DNA from: an uncultured Zetaproteobacteria bacterium
GTDB lineage: Bacteria; Pseudomonadota; Zetaproteobacteria; Mariprofundales; Mariprofundaceae
Reading direction: 5' to 3'
Assembly: GCA_913056285.1 (NCBI GenBank)
Contig: CAJXNE010000037.1
Coordinates: 1-13,992 of the forward strand
Length of the DNA: 13,992 nucleotides
Below the pieces are notes generated by a model, which was not told where the DNA came from, did not search any database, and saw nothing but the letters and a program-made list of their open reading frames with translations. The number at the start of each line of letters is the position of its first letter. Positions within the stretch are counted from its first letter, which is position 1. Positions 5,502-13,455 of this stretch are shown piece after piece. Made by a program: the position numbers and the translations under genes.

Positions 5502-6311
5502 TTAAAATGCCTGCGGTGCGGATGGTTCTTCGGCAGGTGCAGTGTTGGCTGATGGCGTGCTTGGGCTTGGCTGTGTTTCAGCCGGTGCTTTTGCAGGGGC
5601 ATCAGCAGCAGGGGTCTGAACCGCTGGTGCAGTTTCCGGGGCTGTTGCTGGTTCCGCAGTACTACTGTTGGCAGGCGTGTCAGCGGGAGCGTTGGTCGAT
5701 TCGGTTGTCGCAGGTTGATCAGGGGTGGCCTCTACTTGTGGCTGTGTAATTTCAGCAGGTGCAGTCGTTTCAGAGGCGGGTTCGGTAGCGGGTTCTGGAG
5801 CCGGTTCAACGATGGCTTCGGGCGTTGCTTCTGTGGATGCTGGCGTATCCAGTTGTTCGCTGATGGAGGTCAACGTCTTGAGCATTTTTTCAACTTCGGA
5901 AATGGCTGCTTTGGTTCCTTCTCCAGCCAGATCACCAATGTCTTGAATATTTTGCAACGCTTTTTTCAGCTTGGTTTGAATCAGGTTTTCCCGATTGGTA
6001 TTTACTTCTTCGCTGAGGCTGGAGATTTGTTCGGAGGTCGCTGCAAGTTTATTGTCGATGCTGCTCAGGCGGGTTTCGAGCTTGGAATCATCTTTTCCGG
6101 ATGAGGCGGTGTATACCGCATAACCTGCCAGAATCAGCGCAAGCAATGCAATGATGATAGATGTGTGCGGCTTGCAGCAACTGCCACGCGTGCAGCATGA
6201 TTTACCGTCTGACTGTTGAGATGGCTGATCGGAAGGTTGTGTTTCAGTGGTTTCCACAGATGGGGACTCCTTAACAGCTTCGTTGGCAGTTTCGTTATTA
6301 TGTTCGGACAT
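5502..6311 (-). CDS. Single-pass membrane protein with coiled coil and Pro/Ala-rich tail, unknown function
   Basis: I choose ATG 6311-6309 as the start, with GGGAG six bases upstream. An in-frame upstream ATG would add 43 residues that overlap the divergent promoter region. The 269-residue product has an acidic, Glu/Ser-rich N-terminus and a double-cysteine cluster (C39, C40, C45, C46). One membrane segment follows at 51-69, then a coiled-coil region at about 77-154 and a 115-residue low-complexity tail of Pro, Ala, Thr and Glu. Topology is probably cytoplasmic N-terminus and periplasmic tail. The tail may span the periplasm or cell wall. No family recognised. It is divergent from tyrS. Confidence 0.8.
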   Translation of the reverse strand: MSEHNNETANEAVKESPSVETTETQPSDQPSQQSDGKSCCTRGSCCKPHTSIIIALLALILAGYAVYTASSGKDDSKLETRLSSIDNKLAATSEQISSLSEEVNTNRENLIQTKLKKALQNIQDIGDLAGEGTKAAISEVEKMLKTLTSISEQLDTPASTEATPEAIVEPAPEPATEPASETTAPAEITQPQVEATPDQPATTESTNAPADTPANSSTAEPATAPETAPAVQTPAADAPAKAPAETQPSPSTPSANTAPAEEPSAPQAF

Positions 6312-6470
6312 TTTTATCTCCCGGGTCGCAGTATTCATGATGCAGCCGTTATCCTGATCATATTGATAATTCCACGCAACACGCGATTCGAATTTATGCG
6401 ATGCTTTGTTGCGGTGGCGATGTGGGGAACGTGGTGCCATGATTCGCGCATCGATGGAATCGGGGTGGAT
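6312..6470. promoter_or_regulatory. Divergent intergenic region between the coiled-coil membrane protein and tyrS
   Basis: These 159 bases must hold the start signals for both divergent genes. GGGAG for the minus gene lies at about 6318-6322, and GGGGTGG for tyrS at about 6462-6468. A TTGATA near 6364-6369 could be a plus-strand -35, but I find no good -10 at the right spacing. No T-box-like leader is apparent for tyrS. Confidence 0.4.
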
Positions 6471-7658
6471 ATGAATATTCAGGAACAGATGGCTCTGCTG
6501 AGTCGAGGCGCGTTGGAGATTTTGCCGGCGGGGTCTCTTGAAACAAAACTAAAACTGGCTGCAAAAGAGAGCAGGCCATTGCGCGTGAAAGCTGGCTTTG
6601 ATCCCACTGCACCCGATTTGCATTTGGGCCATACCGTGTTGCTGGAGAAATTGCGCCAGTTTCAACATTGCGGCCATCAGGTGGTATTCCTGATTGGCGA
6701 TTTTACCGGCACGATAGGCGATCCGACCGGCAAGAATGAAACACGACCGCCGTTGACCCATGATGAAGTGCTGCTCAATGCCGAAACCTATAAAGAGCAG
6801 GTGTTCAAAATTCTTGATCCCAATCTGACCGAGGTGCGTTTTAATTCCGAATGGTTGGGCCAGTTGACGGCTGCCGATTTGATTCGCATTGCCGGCAAGG
6901 CGACCGTGGCGCGCATGCTGGAACGCGATGATTTTGAAAAACGCTATAAGGGCGGTCAGTCGATTTCCATCCACGAATTCCTCTATCCGCTGGTGCAGGG
7001 CTATGATTCAGTGGCGCTGGATGCTGATGTGGAGCTGGGTGGCAACGACCAGAAATTCAATCTACTCATGGGGCGCCAGCTGCAGGATTCCTACGGAAAA
7101 TCGCAACAGGTGATTTTGACCATGCCTTTGCTGGAGGGCCTGGACGGCGTTAACAAGATGTCCAAATCGCTGAATAATTATGTCGGCGTGGCCGAACCGG
7201 CCAAAGAACAATTCGGCAAGCTGATGAGCGTGTCCGATGATCTGATGTATAAATATTATGAATTACTTACCGATGTGAATTTAGACGAGATTAAAACCAT
7301 GCACCCGATGGAGGCCAAGAAACAACTGGCAGCTACCATTGTGGATCGTTTCCATGGCGCGGGTGCCGGGCAGGCTGCACGCGAGGGTTTTGAGGCACAG
7401 TTTGCCAAGAAAGAAATCCCGGATGATGTGCCGGAAGCAAGCATGGCGGCGGAAGAAGGCACATTGTGGATTATTAAAGCGCTTTCGCAATCCGGTTTGA
7501 CCGCCTCCAATGGCGAGGCTATCCGCATGGTCAAACAGAATGCGCTGTCGATCGATGGCAAAAAAATAACCGATAAAGATTATCAGCTTCGGCCCGGCGG
7601 CCCCTACCTGATTAAACTCGGCAAACGCAAGTTTCTGAATCTGACAGTGACGGCGTAA
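6471..7658 (+). CDS. tyrS: Tyrosyl-tRNA synthetase
   Basis: A class I aminoacyl-tRNA synthetase that charges tRNA-Tyr in the cytosol. From ATG 6471 (GGGGTGG upstream) the protein is 395 residues, the usual length for this bacterial subtype. The open frame extends further upstream, but that extension is unlike the family. The HIGH-type motif HLGH is at 51-54, the tyrosine-site segment LGGNDQKFN at 189-197, KMSKS at 229-233, and a C-terminal S4 RNA-binding domain at about 335-395. All catalytic motifs are intact. It reads in the same direction as anmK further on. tyrS and anmK are near each other in several gammaproteobacteria. Confidence 0.97.
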   Translation: MNIQEQMALLSRGALEILPAGSLETKLKLAAKESRPLRVKAGFDPTAPDLHLGHTVLLEKLRQFQHCGHQVVFLIGDFTGTIGDPTGKNETRPPLTHDEVLLNAETYKEQVFKILDPNLTEVRFNSEWLGQLTAADLIRIAGKATVARMLERDDFEKRYKGGQSISIHEFLYPLVQGYDSVALDADVELGGNDQKFNLLMGRQLQDSYGKSQQVILTMPLLEGLDGVNKMSKSLNNYVGVAEPAKEQFGKLMSVSDDLMYKYYELLTDVNLDEIKTMHPMEAKKQLAATIVDRFHGAGAGQAAREGFEAQFAKKEIPDDVPEASMAAEEGTLWIIKALSQSGLTASNGEAIRMVKQNALSIDGKKITDKDYQLRPGGPYLIKLGKRKFLNLTVTA

Positions 7659-7708
7659 CGGATACCGACAGCGTATTGGCGAGAGTAAGTACTAGCTTCG
7701 CCTCAGTG

Positions 7709-8653
7709 ATGGATGCTCAGATTTCTGAACCTGTTGCAGTATTATCGCGTACTGATTGTATTCAGGTTCACGGTCGTGAATTTTTCGTCAAGCGTGATGA
7801 CCTGATTGATCCATTATTGAGCGGTAATAAGGCCCGAAAGCTATATCGATTGATGCAGGCTGAGAGCGGGCAATATAAGGCAATCACTTCGTACGGCGGC
7901 ACGCAATCCAATGCCATGCTTTCGATTGCCGCCCTGTGTCATCAAAAAGGCTGGCAATTCCACTATACGTCAAAGCCGGTGCCGGATTACCTCAGGCGTA
8001 ATCCGACCGGCAACCTGAAAATGGCACTGGAGCTCGGCATGCAGTTGCACGAGGTGGCACATGACGAATACAACGATGCAGTTCTCGCGTTAAAATCGAT
8101 ACGGGATGCTTCCACATTGTTTGTGCCGCAGGGCGGCGCGGATCCGATTGCGCAACAGGGCATCGAGCAGCTGGCTGAGGAGATTCGCCAATGGCGGCAG
8201 GCAAACGGGATCGAAAGACTTTATGTCGTCACGCCATCCGGCACGGGCACAACAGCCTGTTATCTGGCGATAGCGCTGGCTGATGCGGAGGTGTTGACCA
8301 CGCCCGCAGTTGGCGAAAAGGATTATCTGCTGACGCAAATGCGTTGTCTGGGAGAAGTGCCTGCCAATCTGAATATTCTGGATAACAGCAAAAAACATCA
8401 TTTTGCCAAACCGTATCGCGAACTGCTTGCTACCTATCAGGAATTAATCAGTGCCGGTATCGAATTCGATCTGATTTATGGTGCGCTGATGTGGCACACA
8501 TTATTTCAGCATATTGATCGTTTTGAAGGAACCATACTCTATGTCCACAGCGGCGGCCTGATTGGCAACGAAACCATGCTGGCACGTTATCGCCACAAAA
8601 GAATGTTGAATTCACCAGGCAATTATAGCTCGCTATCCTCTGACCATGCTTAA
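7709..8653 (+). CDS. PLP-dependent ACC deaminase/D-cysteine desulfhydrase family enzyme
   Basis: A 314-residue fold-type II PLP enzyme. The Schiff-base lysine is K41 in SGNKARKL (38-45). SYGGTQSNA at 61-69 matches the substrate-binding loop, PSGTGTTA at 176-183 the phosphate loop, and SGGLIGN at 281-287 the C-terminal glycine motif. The family contains D-cysteine desulfhydrase and ACC deaminase, and the true substrate cannot be told from sequence. ATG 7709 fits the family N-terminus. A TTG at 7676 (17 bp after tyrS) is possible, and neither has a strong ribosome binding site. The last 15 residues look non-conserved, and the stop codon lies at the edge of a transposase remnant, so the C-terminus may have been altered by that insertion. 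Confidence 0.9.
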   Translation: MDAQISEPVAVLSRTDCIQVHGREFFVKRDDLIDPLLSGNKARKLYRLMQAESGQYKAITSYGGTQSNAMLSIAALCHQKGWQFHYTSKPVPDYLRRNPTGNLKMALELGMQLHEVAHDEYNDAVLALKSIRDASTLFVPQGGADPIAQQGIEQLAEEIRQWRQANGIERLYVVTPSGTGTTACYLAIALADAEVLTTPAVGEKDYLLTQMRCLGEVPANLNILDNSKKHHFAKPYRELLATYQELISAGIEFDLIYGALMWHTLFQHIDRFEGTILYVHSGGLIGNETMLARYRHKRMLNSPGNYSSLSSDHA

Positions 8654-8910
8654 GTTCCGGGGACATAATATATAATTATTGACAATAATAAATAAACCAC
8701 TCAATTTCAGTCGATGGCACGAATGGAAAGAGTAGTGATACCGACAATTCCTCATCTTGTTACGCAGCGCGGTGTTCGTCGCATGAAGACTTTTTTTGAT
8801 GATGAAGATTATCTATTGGCATCGGTTCGATATGTTGAGCGAATGTCCCTGATAGCCGGACGTGGGCTTGGACGGGCGTGCGCTTGGGAAAAAGGAAGCC
8901 GGGGACGAAG
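8651..8910 (+). mobile_element. Remnant of a REP-associated (RAYT/IS200-like) transposase element
   Basis: CCGGGGAC occurs at 8657-8664 (TTAAGTTCCGGGGACATAAT) and again in direct orientation at 8899-8906, bracketing the broken transposase frame. After the left copy comes the A/T-rich leader ATAATTATTGACAATAATAA, which holds a 7-bp palindrome. From memory, this leader is typical upstream of such transposase genes. The true boundaries are uncertain. Confidence 0.5.
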
Positions 8911-8953
8911 CGGAAAAGTGGGTGATCGTGCCTTTCAGCGACATATGATATGA
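8714..8953 (+). pseudogene. Internally deleted REP-associated tyrosine transposase (RAYT)
   Basis: The 79-codon frame starts like the family: MARMERVVIPTIPHLVTQRG, then VRRMKTFFDDEDY. It jumps at about residue 33 to YLLASVRYVER, which normally lies near the C-terminal end of the protein (family pattern DEAYLLAAVRYVELNPVRAG). The central part, with the HUH-type His motif (in PNHVHL) and the catalytic Tyr region, is missing. The rest (from about residue 44) has drifted out of homology. It cannot be an active transposase. It separates the PLP enzyme gene from anmK. Confidence 0.8.
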
Positions 8954-8996
8954 AAAGCGATGAGCGTGATGAGCTGTTGGTCTGTCAGGTGAACAG

Positions 8997-10148
8997 ATGA
9001 AACGACAGCTATTGATCGGCATCATGTCCGGCACATCCGCCGATGGCATTGATGTCGCCATTGTGCGCATGGCCAAACGCCCGGAACTACTGCATTTTTC
9101 TGAATACCCCATGCCACCCAAATTGCGCACGGCCATTCTGCGGTTGGTTGAGCCGGGCTTCGGAGAGATTGATAATATGGGGGGGCTGGATAAAGCGCTG
9201 GGGCATGTTTATGCCGAGGCTGCCCTGTCAGCAATCAAGGCGGCAGGATTGAAAATCTCCGATATCGCTGCCATTGGCAATCATGGGCAAACCATCAGAC
9301 ACCGGCCGACCACACACTATCCGTTCACATTGCAAATCGGTTGTGCCGCCACCATTGCCGAGCAGACCGGTATCACTACCGTTTCGAATTTCCGCAGCCG
9401 CGATTTGGCCGCTGGCGGTGAAGGGGCGCCGCTGGTGCCATTTGCGCATCAAAAGCTGTTTGCATCCGGACAGGAAAATATCGCTATTCTGAATATTGGC
9501 GGCATTGCCAATATCACATGGTTGGGCGCCGATGGCAACGTGGCCGGTTTCGATACCGGCCCCGGCAATATGATCATGGATAGCCTGATCCAGCAGATCA
9601 GTCAGGGCGAACAGCGCTTTGACAAAAATGGTCAATTGGCCGCCAGTGGCTCAGTCGATCCGGAACTGCTGAACAAACTGATGCAACACCCCTTCTTGCA
9701 ACAGACACCGCCAAAATCGACCGGCCGCGAACAGTTTGGTAACGATATCGTTGATCAGATTCGGAACTGGCCGGATATCTCTGATGCAGATCGTCTGGCG
9801 ACAGCATGCCGTTTCACGGCTGACAGCATTTGTAGCAGCGTGCGATTCCTGCAAGCCACGCCTGCCAGATGGCTATGTTGCGGCGGCGGCGTACGCAATC
9901 AGCATTTGATGAACATACTTTCGCAACAACTGGCCCCCGCATCTGTGACCACCACCGATAGCGCGGGAATACCACCGCAAGCGGTGGAGGCGGTGAGTTT
10001 CGCTCTGCTGGCCAGACAAACACTGCTAGGAAAAATCAACACGCTGTCGGCTGTCACCGGTGCAAAACGGGATGTCTGCGGCGGCCAGATCACGCCGGGC
10101 GACAACTGGCAAGCACTCCTGCAAAGCATACCTTCGTGGACCCGCTAA
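8997..10148 (+). CDS. anmK: Anhydro-N-acetylmuramic acid kinase AnmK
   Basis: Hydrates and phosphorylates 1,6-anhydro-MurNAc to MurNAc-6-phosphate during murein recycling in the cytosol. At 383 residues it is near the usual 365-385. MSGTSADGID at 10-19 is the nucleotide-site signature. GNHGQTIRHRP (94-104), NIGGIANITW (166-175), FDTGPGN (185-191, containing the catalytic Asp 186) and CCGGGVRN (294-301) are all intact. An AGGTG lies shortly before the ATG. It overlaps the next gene by 13 bp, suggesting a shared transcript. Confidence 0.96.
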   Translation: MKRQLLIGIMSGTSADGIDVAIVRMAKRPELLHFSEYPMPPKLRTAILRLVEPGFGEIDNMGGLDKALGHVYAEAALSAIKAAGLKISDIAAIGNHGQTIRHRPTTHYPFTLQIGCAATIAEQTGITTVSNFRSRDLAAGGEGAPLVPFAHQKLFASGQENIAILNIGGIANITWLGADGNVAGFDTGPGNMIMDSLIQQISQGEQRFDKNGQLAASGSVDPELLNKLMQHPFLQQTPPKSTGREQFGNDIVDQIRNWPDISDADRLATACRFTADSICSSVRFLQATPARWLCCGGGVRNQHLMNILSQQLAPASVTTTDSAGIPPQAVEAVSFALLARQTLLGKINTLSAVTGAKRDVCGGQITPGDNWQALLQSIPSWTR

Positions 10149-11197
10149 CCCACGCGATATCGGGCGCAGCACTGGCCCGTGCATTCCCAAAGCAACCATT
10201 ACCTGCCAGGCAGCTTTTTTTGATCACCCTGCTCGCTATGCTGCCGGACAGCGATATTGTACTGCGGCTTATTTCCGATCCGATGTATCTGCAACACCAC
10301 CGGGGCCTCACCCATTCGTTGCTGATGCTTCCATTGTGGAGTTGGCTGATATTCAGCCTGTCCTCCAGGCAGGTAAAACAAAACCCGGCCATGCCCAAAC
10401 TCATCGGGCTGGCGCTGCTGCTGCATATCGCGCTCGATGTCATCACCACCTATGGCACGATGCTCCTCGCCCCCGTCTCCGATAAACGTTTCAGTGTTGA
10501 TCTGGTCTTTATTATTGACCCGCTGTTCTCAGCCTGTCTACTGATTCCTCTGCTGGCAGGATTCATCTGGAAGCAATATGCCCGTCGTTTGAGCATCATC
10601 AGCTTTGCACTGGCCTTTTCTTATTTACTGCTGGCCTACAGCAATCAGCAACAAGCCATTGAACTGACCAGAAAAGCGTACCCTGACGCCATCGCATATC
10701 ATGCATTGCCGATGGCTTTTTCTCCCTTTAACTGGCAGCTCATTGCCGAATATCCGGATTATTATGTCCGTGCCGCCGTCAATCTGAAACCGGATTTTCC
10801 CGGTCTGCGTCCGTTATTCGACCCCACCTTCGTCACCACCCTGCTCTCCACGCGAATCTCCGCTCCAGATCAAATCCAATGGCAACAACTTCCTGCTATG
10901 CATACGGTGAACCATGTAGATCAACTACCGGGTACGGCATTTTATGCATGGTTTACCCGCTTCCCCGTACTGCTGAAGCAAGACAAGGACGCCATCGATT
11001 TTGGCGATCTGGCCTTCGGCGCCGGTGCTCCCGGTGTGCATGCTGCCTTCCAGCTACATATAGATTTACCAGGCAGCAATGCCAGTTCGCAACCACGTGC
11101 ATGGCTGATCTGGCGAAATAACCGAAAAAGCGAACTCAAACAAACCACCACGCCATTCAATTGGCTACCCGCAAATGATACCGAAAAAACCCCGTAA
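10136..11197 (+). CDS. YdjM-family membrane metal-dependent hydrolase
   Basis: A 353-residue protein starting at GTG 10136 inside the end of anmK, in another frame. The N-terminal MDPLTHA (H6), LPDSD (D38, D40), HHRGLTHSLL (H54, H55, H60) and HIALDVITTYGT (H97, D101) are the metal-ligand pattern of the YdjM/DUF457 family of inner-membrane hydrolases. About four to five membrane segments lie between 28 and 168. A soluble tail of some 185 residues follows. The substrate is unknown. Reading this gene from anmK onward without its own clear ribosome binding site implies translational coupling. Confidence 0.87.
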   Translation: MDPLTHAISGAALARAFPKQPLPARQLFLITLLAMLPDSDIVLRLISDPMYLQHHRGLTHSLLMLPLWSWLIFSLSSRQVKQNPAMPKLIGLALLLHIALDVITTYGTMLLAPVSDKRFSVDLVFIIDPLFSACLLIPLLAGFIWKQYARRLSIISFALAFSYLLLAYSNQQQAIELTRKAYPDAIAYHALPMAFSPFNWQLIAEYPDYYVRAAVNLKPDFPGLRPLFDPTFVTTLLSTRISAPDQIQWQQLPAMHTVNHVDQLPGTAFYAWFTRFPVLLKQDKDAIDFGDLAFGAGAPGVHAAFQLHIDLPGSNASSQPRAWLIWRNNRKSELKQTTTPFNWLPANDTEKTP

Positions 11198-11199
11198 AC

Positions 11200-11224
11200 T
11201 TGCACGCAGTGCAAATTTGGTTTT
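11200..11224 (+). terminator. Weak hairpin after the YdjM-family gene
   Basis: TTGCAC (11200-11205) and GTGCAA (11209-11214) form a perfect 6-bp stem with a 3-base loop, 2 bp after the stop. It is followed by ATTTGGTTTT, an imperfect T-rich tail. It could be a weak terminator, or only a 3'-end stabilising hairpin before the next gene 33 bp on. Confidence 0.35.
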
Positions 11225-11257
11225 GAATCGGATGATGATGCAAGCTCGGAGACTCTC

Positions 11258-11827
11258 ATGAAATTTATTCGCGTATTATTCCTTACCATGTTGTTCCTGC
11301 TTCCGACAGCAGTTCAGGCCGTTGAAATTGAGGGCGTCACACTGCCAGACTCTATTCAATTGCAAGGCAAAACCCTGTACCTCAACGGGGCAGGTATCCG
11401 CACCAAATTCTTTTTCGATATTTATGTGGGTGGCTTGTATCTGGAACAGCATGCATCCAAAGCCAAAGCCAAAGAAATTCTCGCCGACACCGCCAACAAA
11501 CGCATTACCATGGACTTTCTTTATGGCGAAGTGGAGAAAGAAAAACTCACCGACGGATGGGAAGAAGGCTTTGAAAAAAACCAGTCCGCTGCACACATGA
11601 AAGACTTGCAAACTCGGCTTGGTAATTTCAATGCGCTATTCAGCGATGCCCGCCGTGGTGATTCGGTTGTATTCGATCTTCTCGATGATGGCAGCACCCA
11701 TGTCAGCTTTAACGGCCACGAGAAAGGCGTCATCCAGGGTGTGGATTTCCAGCAGGCGCTGCTGGCTGTCTGGCTGGGTAAGAAACCGGCAGATAGCGAT
11801 TTAAAAAAGGCGATGTTGGGACGTTAA
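11258..11827 (+). CDS. Exported chalcone-isomerase-like domain protein
   Basis: A 189-residue protein with a signal peptide at 1-21 (hydrophobic core VLFLTMLFLLPTAVQA, cut probably after QA). The mature part carries the bacterial chalcone-isomerase-like fold: VEIEGVTLPDSIQLQGK, then YLNGAGIRTKFFFDIYVGGL (41-60), DGWEEGF (99-105) and a C-terminal GVDFQQALLAVWLG (161-174). Family members are periplasmic and of unknown function. They are not expected to act on flavonoids. GGAG lies 7 bases before the ATG. It is 60 bp downstream of the YdjM-family gene and may be co-transcribed with it. Confidence 0.88.
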   Translation: MKFIRVLFLTMLFLLPTAVQAVEIEGVTLPDSIQLQGKTLYLNGAGIRTKFFFDIYVGGLYLEQHASKAKAKEILADTANKRITMDFLYGEVEKEKLTDGWEEGFEKNQSAAHMKDLQTRLGNFNALFSDARRGDSVVFDLLDDGSTHVSFNGHEKGVIQGVDFQQALLAVWLGKKPADSDLKKAMLGR

Positions 11828-11979
11828 TCTCCTAATCTTGAGTAACAAAATGGTGAGTTTACCATTTCGTCACTCAATCGTTGGGTGTTCACAACGCGAC
11901 ATACGTCGCTATTCAATCTGTAATTTTTCGTCTTTCCGGATTGGCTCAGAACTCGTCAAGATCATCAGCCATGGCCGCT
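11828..11979. other. Convergent spacer between the chalcone-isomerase-like gene and gloA
   Basis: No gene is seen. AAATGGT/ACCATTT forms a 7-bp stem at about 11847-11866 without a T-run. It is followed by the second copy of the dispersed 37-bp repeat. A good terminator for either flanking gene is not visible. Confidence 0.45.
11879..11915. repeat. Dispersed 37-bp repeat, copy 2
   Basis: Matches 85-121 at 33 of 37 positions. Here the first stem is CGTTG (11879-11883) with CAACG (11892-11896), overlapped by the second stem GCGAC/GTCGC around ATAC. It lies in a spacer between converging genes. Confidence 0.55.
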
Positions 11980-12366
11980 TCAGTCTTTTTTCTGTATCAG
12001 TTCGATGGCATAACCATCGGGATCGCGCACAAAAGCGATCACGGTATCCCCATGTTTCATCGGGCCGGGCTCGCGGCTGATCATGCCACCATCAGCGCGA
12101 ATTCGTTCGCACAAGGCATAAATATCTTCCGCACCGATGGCGATATGGCCGTAGGCATTGCCTTGTTCGTAGGATGATGTTTCCCAGTTATGCGTCAGTT
12201 CAATCACTGCCGTATCCGATTCATCACCGTAACCGACAAAGGCGAGCGTGAATTTACCGCCGGGATAATCCTTTCGTCGCAGCAGGCGCATGCCCAAAAC
12301 ATGCGTATAGAAATCAATCGATTTTTCGAGGTCACTGACTCGAATCATGGTATGCAGTAAACGCAT
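11980..12366 (-). CDS. gloA: Lactoylglutathione lyase (glyoxalase I)
   Basis: Converts the methylglyoxal-glutathione hemithioacetal to S-lactoylglutathione in the cytosol. ATG 12366-12364 is the start: GAGGTGA precedes it and the product begins MRLLHTMIRV, as in E. coli GloA. An upstream in-frame ATG at 12408 would add 14 unrelated residues. The 128-residue protein keeps the four metal ligands of the Ni-type enzyme (H5, E56, H74, E122), aligned with E. coli without gaps. It is divergent from purC. Confidence 0.95.
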   Translation of the reverse strand: MRLLHTMIRVSDLEKSIDFYTHVLGMRLLRRKDYPGGKFTLAFVGYGDESDTAVIELTHNWETSSYEQGNAYGHIAIGAEDIYALCERIRADGGMISREPGPMKHGDTVIAFVRDPDGYAIELIQKKD

Positions 12367-12424
12367 TTCGTCACCTCGACTGGCGTTAGAATGGAAGCAG
12401 TCTAACATGCCTCATAACTTGTGT

Positions 12425-12448
12425 AATGCCTGCATTTCGGGCATTTTT
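12425..12448 (+). terminator. Terminator-like hairpin in the purC upstream region
   Basis: AATGCC (12425-12430) pairs with GGCATT (12440-12445) around a 9-base loop and runs into five T (12444-12448). It reads in the plus direction, although no plus-strand gene ends nearby. It could be an attenuator in a long purC leader or a chance hairpin. Confidence 0.35.
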
Positions 12449-12477
12449 CGCGACCTGTTTTCAATATGGAACAAACA

Positions 12478-12487
12478 ACGCATGCGT
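12478..12487. promoter_or_regulatory. Perfect 10-bp palindrome ACGCATGCGT in the gloA-purC intergenic region
   Basis: ACGCATGCGT is fully palindromic and lies about 70 bp before the purC start. It shares the ACGC...GCGT ends of the PurR operator but lacks its 16-bp length and central CG, so the resemblance is weak. No clear promoter elements were identified around it. Confidence 0.25.
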
Positions 12488-12555
12488 GATTTTCTCCGCC
12501 CCGTGGCAATGGTTTGCGCACCGGGTGGAAAATACAGATGCGTTAGGAGATATGA

Positions 12556-13449
12556 ATGCCTTCCCCTCTGATGCACTCTAAACTGACATGCCTGAAGCGT
12601 TTGCATAGCGGCAAGGTGCGCGATATGTACGAAATCGATGACAAACATCTGCTGATTGTCACCACCGACCGCCTGTCCGCCTTCGATGTGATTCTACCGA
12701 CACCGATTCCCGGCAAGGGACATGTATTGAATGCGGTTTCAAATTTCTGGTTTAACAAGCTGTCTCATATCGTACCCAATCATGTTTCCAATATGTCGCT
12801 TGAAGAAGCGATCCCCGATGCACTGGAGCGACAGGCTGTGGCCGACCATGCGATTGTAGTCAAACGCTTAAAGCCACTGCCCATTGAAGCGATTGTGCGC
12901 GGTTATCTGATTGGCTCAGGTTGGAAAGAGTATCAGCAATCCGGATCGGTGTGCGGCATTGCGCTGCCATCCGGTCTGAACATGGCAGATCAGCTGCCGG
13001 AAGCGATTTTCACGCCATCCACCAAAGCCGAACTCGGTGCGCATGATGAAAATATCAGCATGGAAAACATGTGCGACATTATCGGCGTGAAACTGGCAGA
13101 ACAGATGCGCGATATCAGTCTGCAGTTATACCGGGAAGCTGCGGCTTATGCGCTGGAGAAGGGAATCATCATTGCTGATACCAAATTCGAATTCGGACTG
13201 GATGAGAATGGCGCCATCACCCTGATTGATGAAGCGCTAACACCGGATTCTTCCCGTTTCTGGCCGGTTGACGAATATCAGCCCGGTATCAGCCCGCCGA
13301 GTTTCGACAAGCAGTTCGTGCGCGACTGGCTGGAAACGCTGGATTGGGACAAACAGGCTCCAGGGCCTGCTGTGCCGGATGCGATTAAAAACAAAACCTC
13401 GGAAAAATATCGTGAAGCGCTGGAACGCCTGATCGGACAGACGGCCTAG
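12556..13449 (+). CDS. purC: SAICAR synthetase (phosphoribosylaminoimidazole-succinocarboxamide synthase)
   Basis: Joins CAIR with aspartate using ATP in purine synthesis. The 297-residue product belongs to the longer PurC type (E. coli's is about 237). SGKVRDMYEID near residue 18 is the ATP-site start, followed by TTDRLSAFDVILPTPIPGKG and VRGYLIGSGWKEYQQSG. FTPSTKAELGAHDENIS, IADTKFEFG and LTPDSSRFWP come next, and all signatures are intact. AGGAG lies 6 bases before ATG 12556. Another ATG at 12552 in a different frame opens only 9 codons. It is followed 6 bp later by the antiporter gene. Confidence 0.97.
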   Translation: MPSPLMHSKLTCLKRLHSGKVRDMYEIDDKHLLIVTTDRLSAFDVILPTPIPGKGHVLNAVSNFWFNKLSHIVPNHVSNMSLEEAIPDALERQAVADHAIVVKRLKPLPIEAIVRGYLIGSGWKEYQQSGSVCGIALPSGLNMADQLPEAIFTPSTKAELGAHDENISMENMCDIIGVKLAEQMRDISLQLYREAAAYALEKGIIIADTKFEFGLDENGAITLIDEALTPDSSRFWPVDEYQPGISPPSFDKQFVRDWLETLDWDKQAPGPAVPDAIKNKTSEKYREALERLIGQTA

Positions 13450-13455
13450 AGCAGC

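Noticed and set aside
7676..7708. TTG start for the PLP enzyme
   Set aside because: It would add 11 residues not expected in the family and has no good ribosome binding site. ATG 7709 fits better, though certainty is low.
12478..12487. PurR operator
   Set aside because: Only the outer ACGC/GCGT resemble the 16-bp PurR site. The length and central CG are wrong, so it is kept only as an unnamed palindrome.
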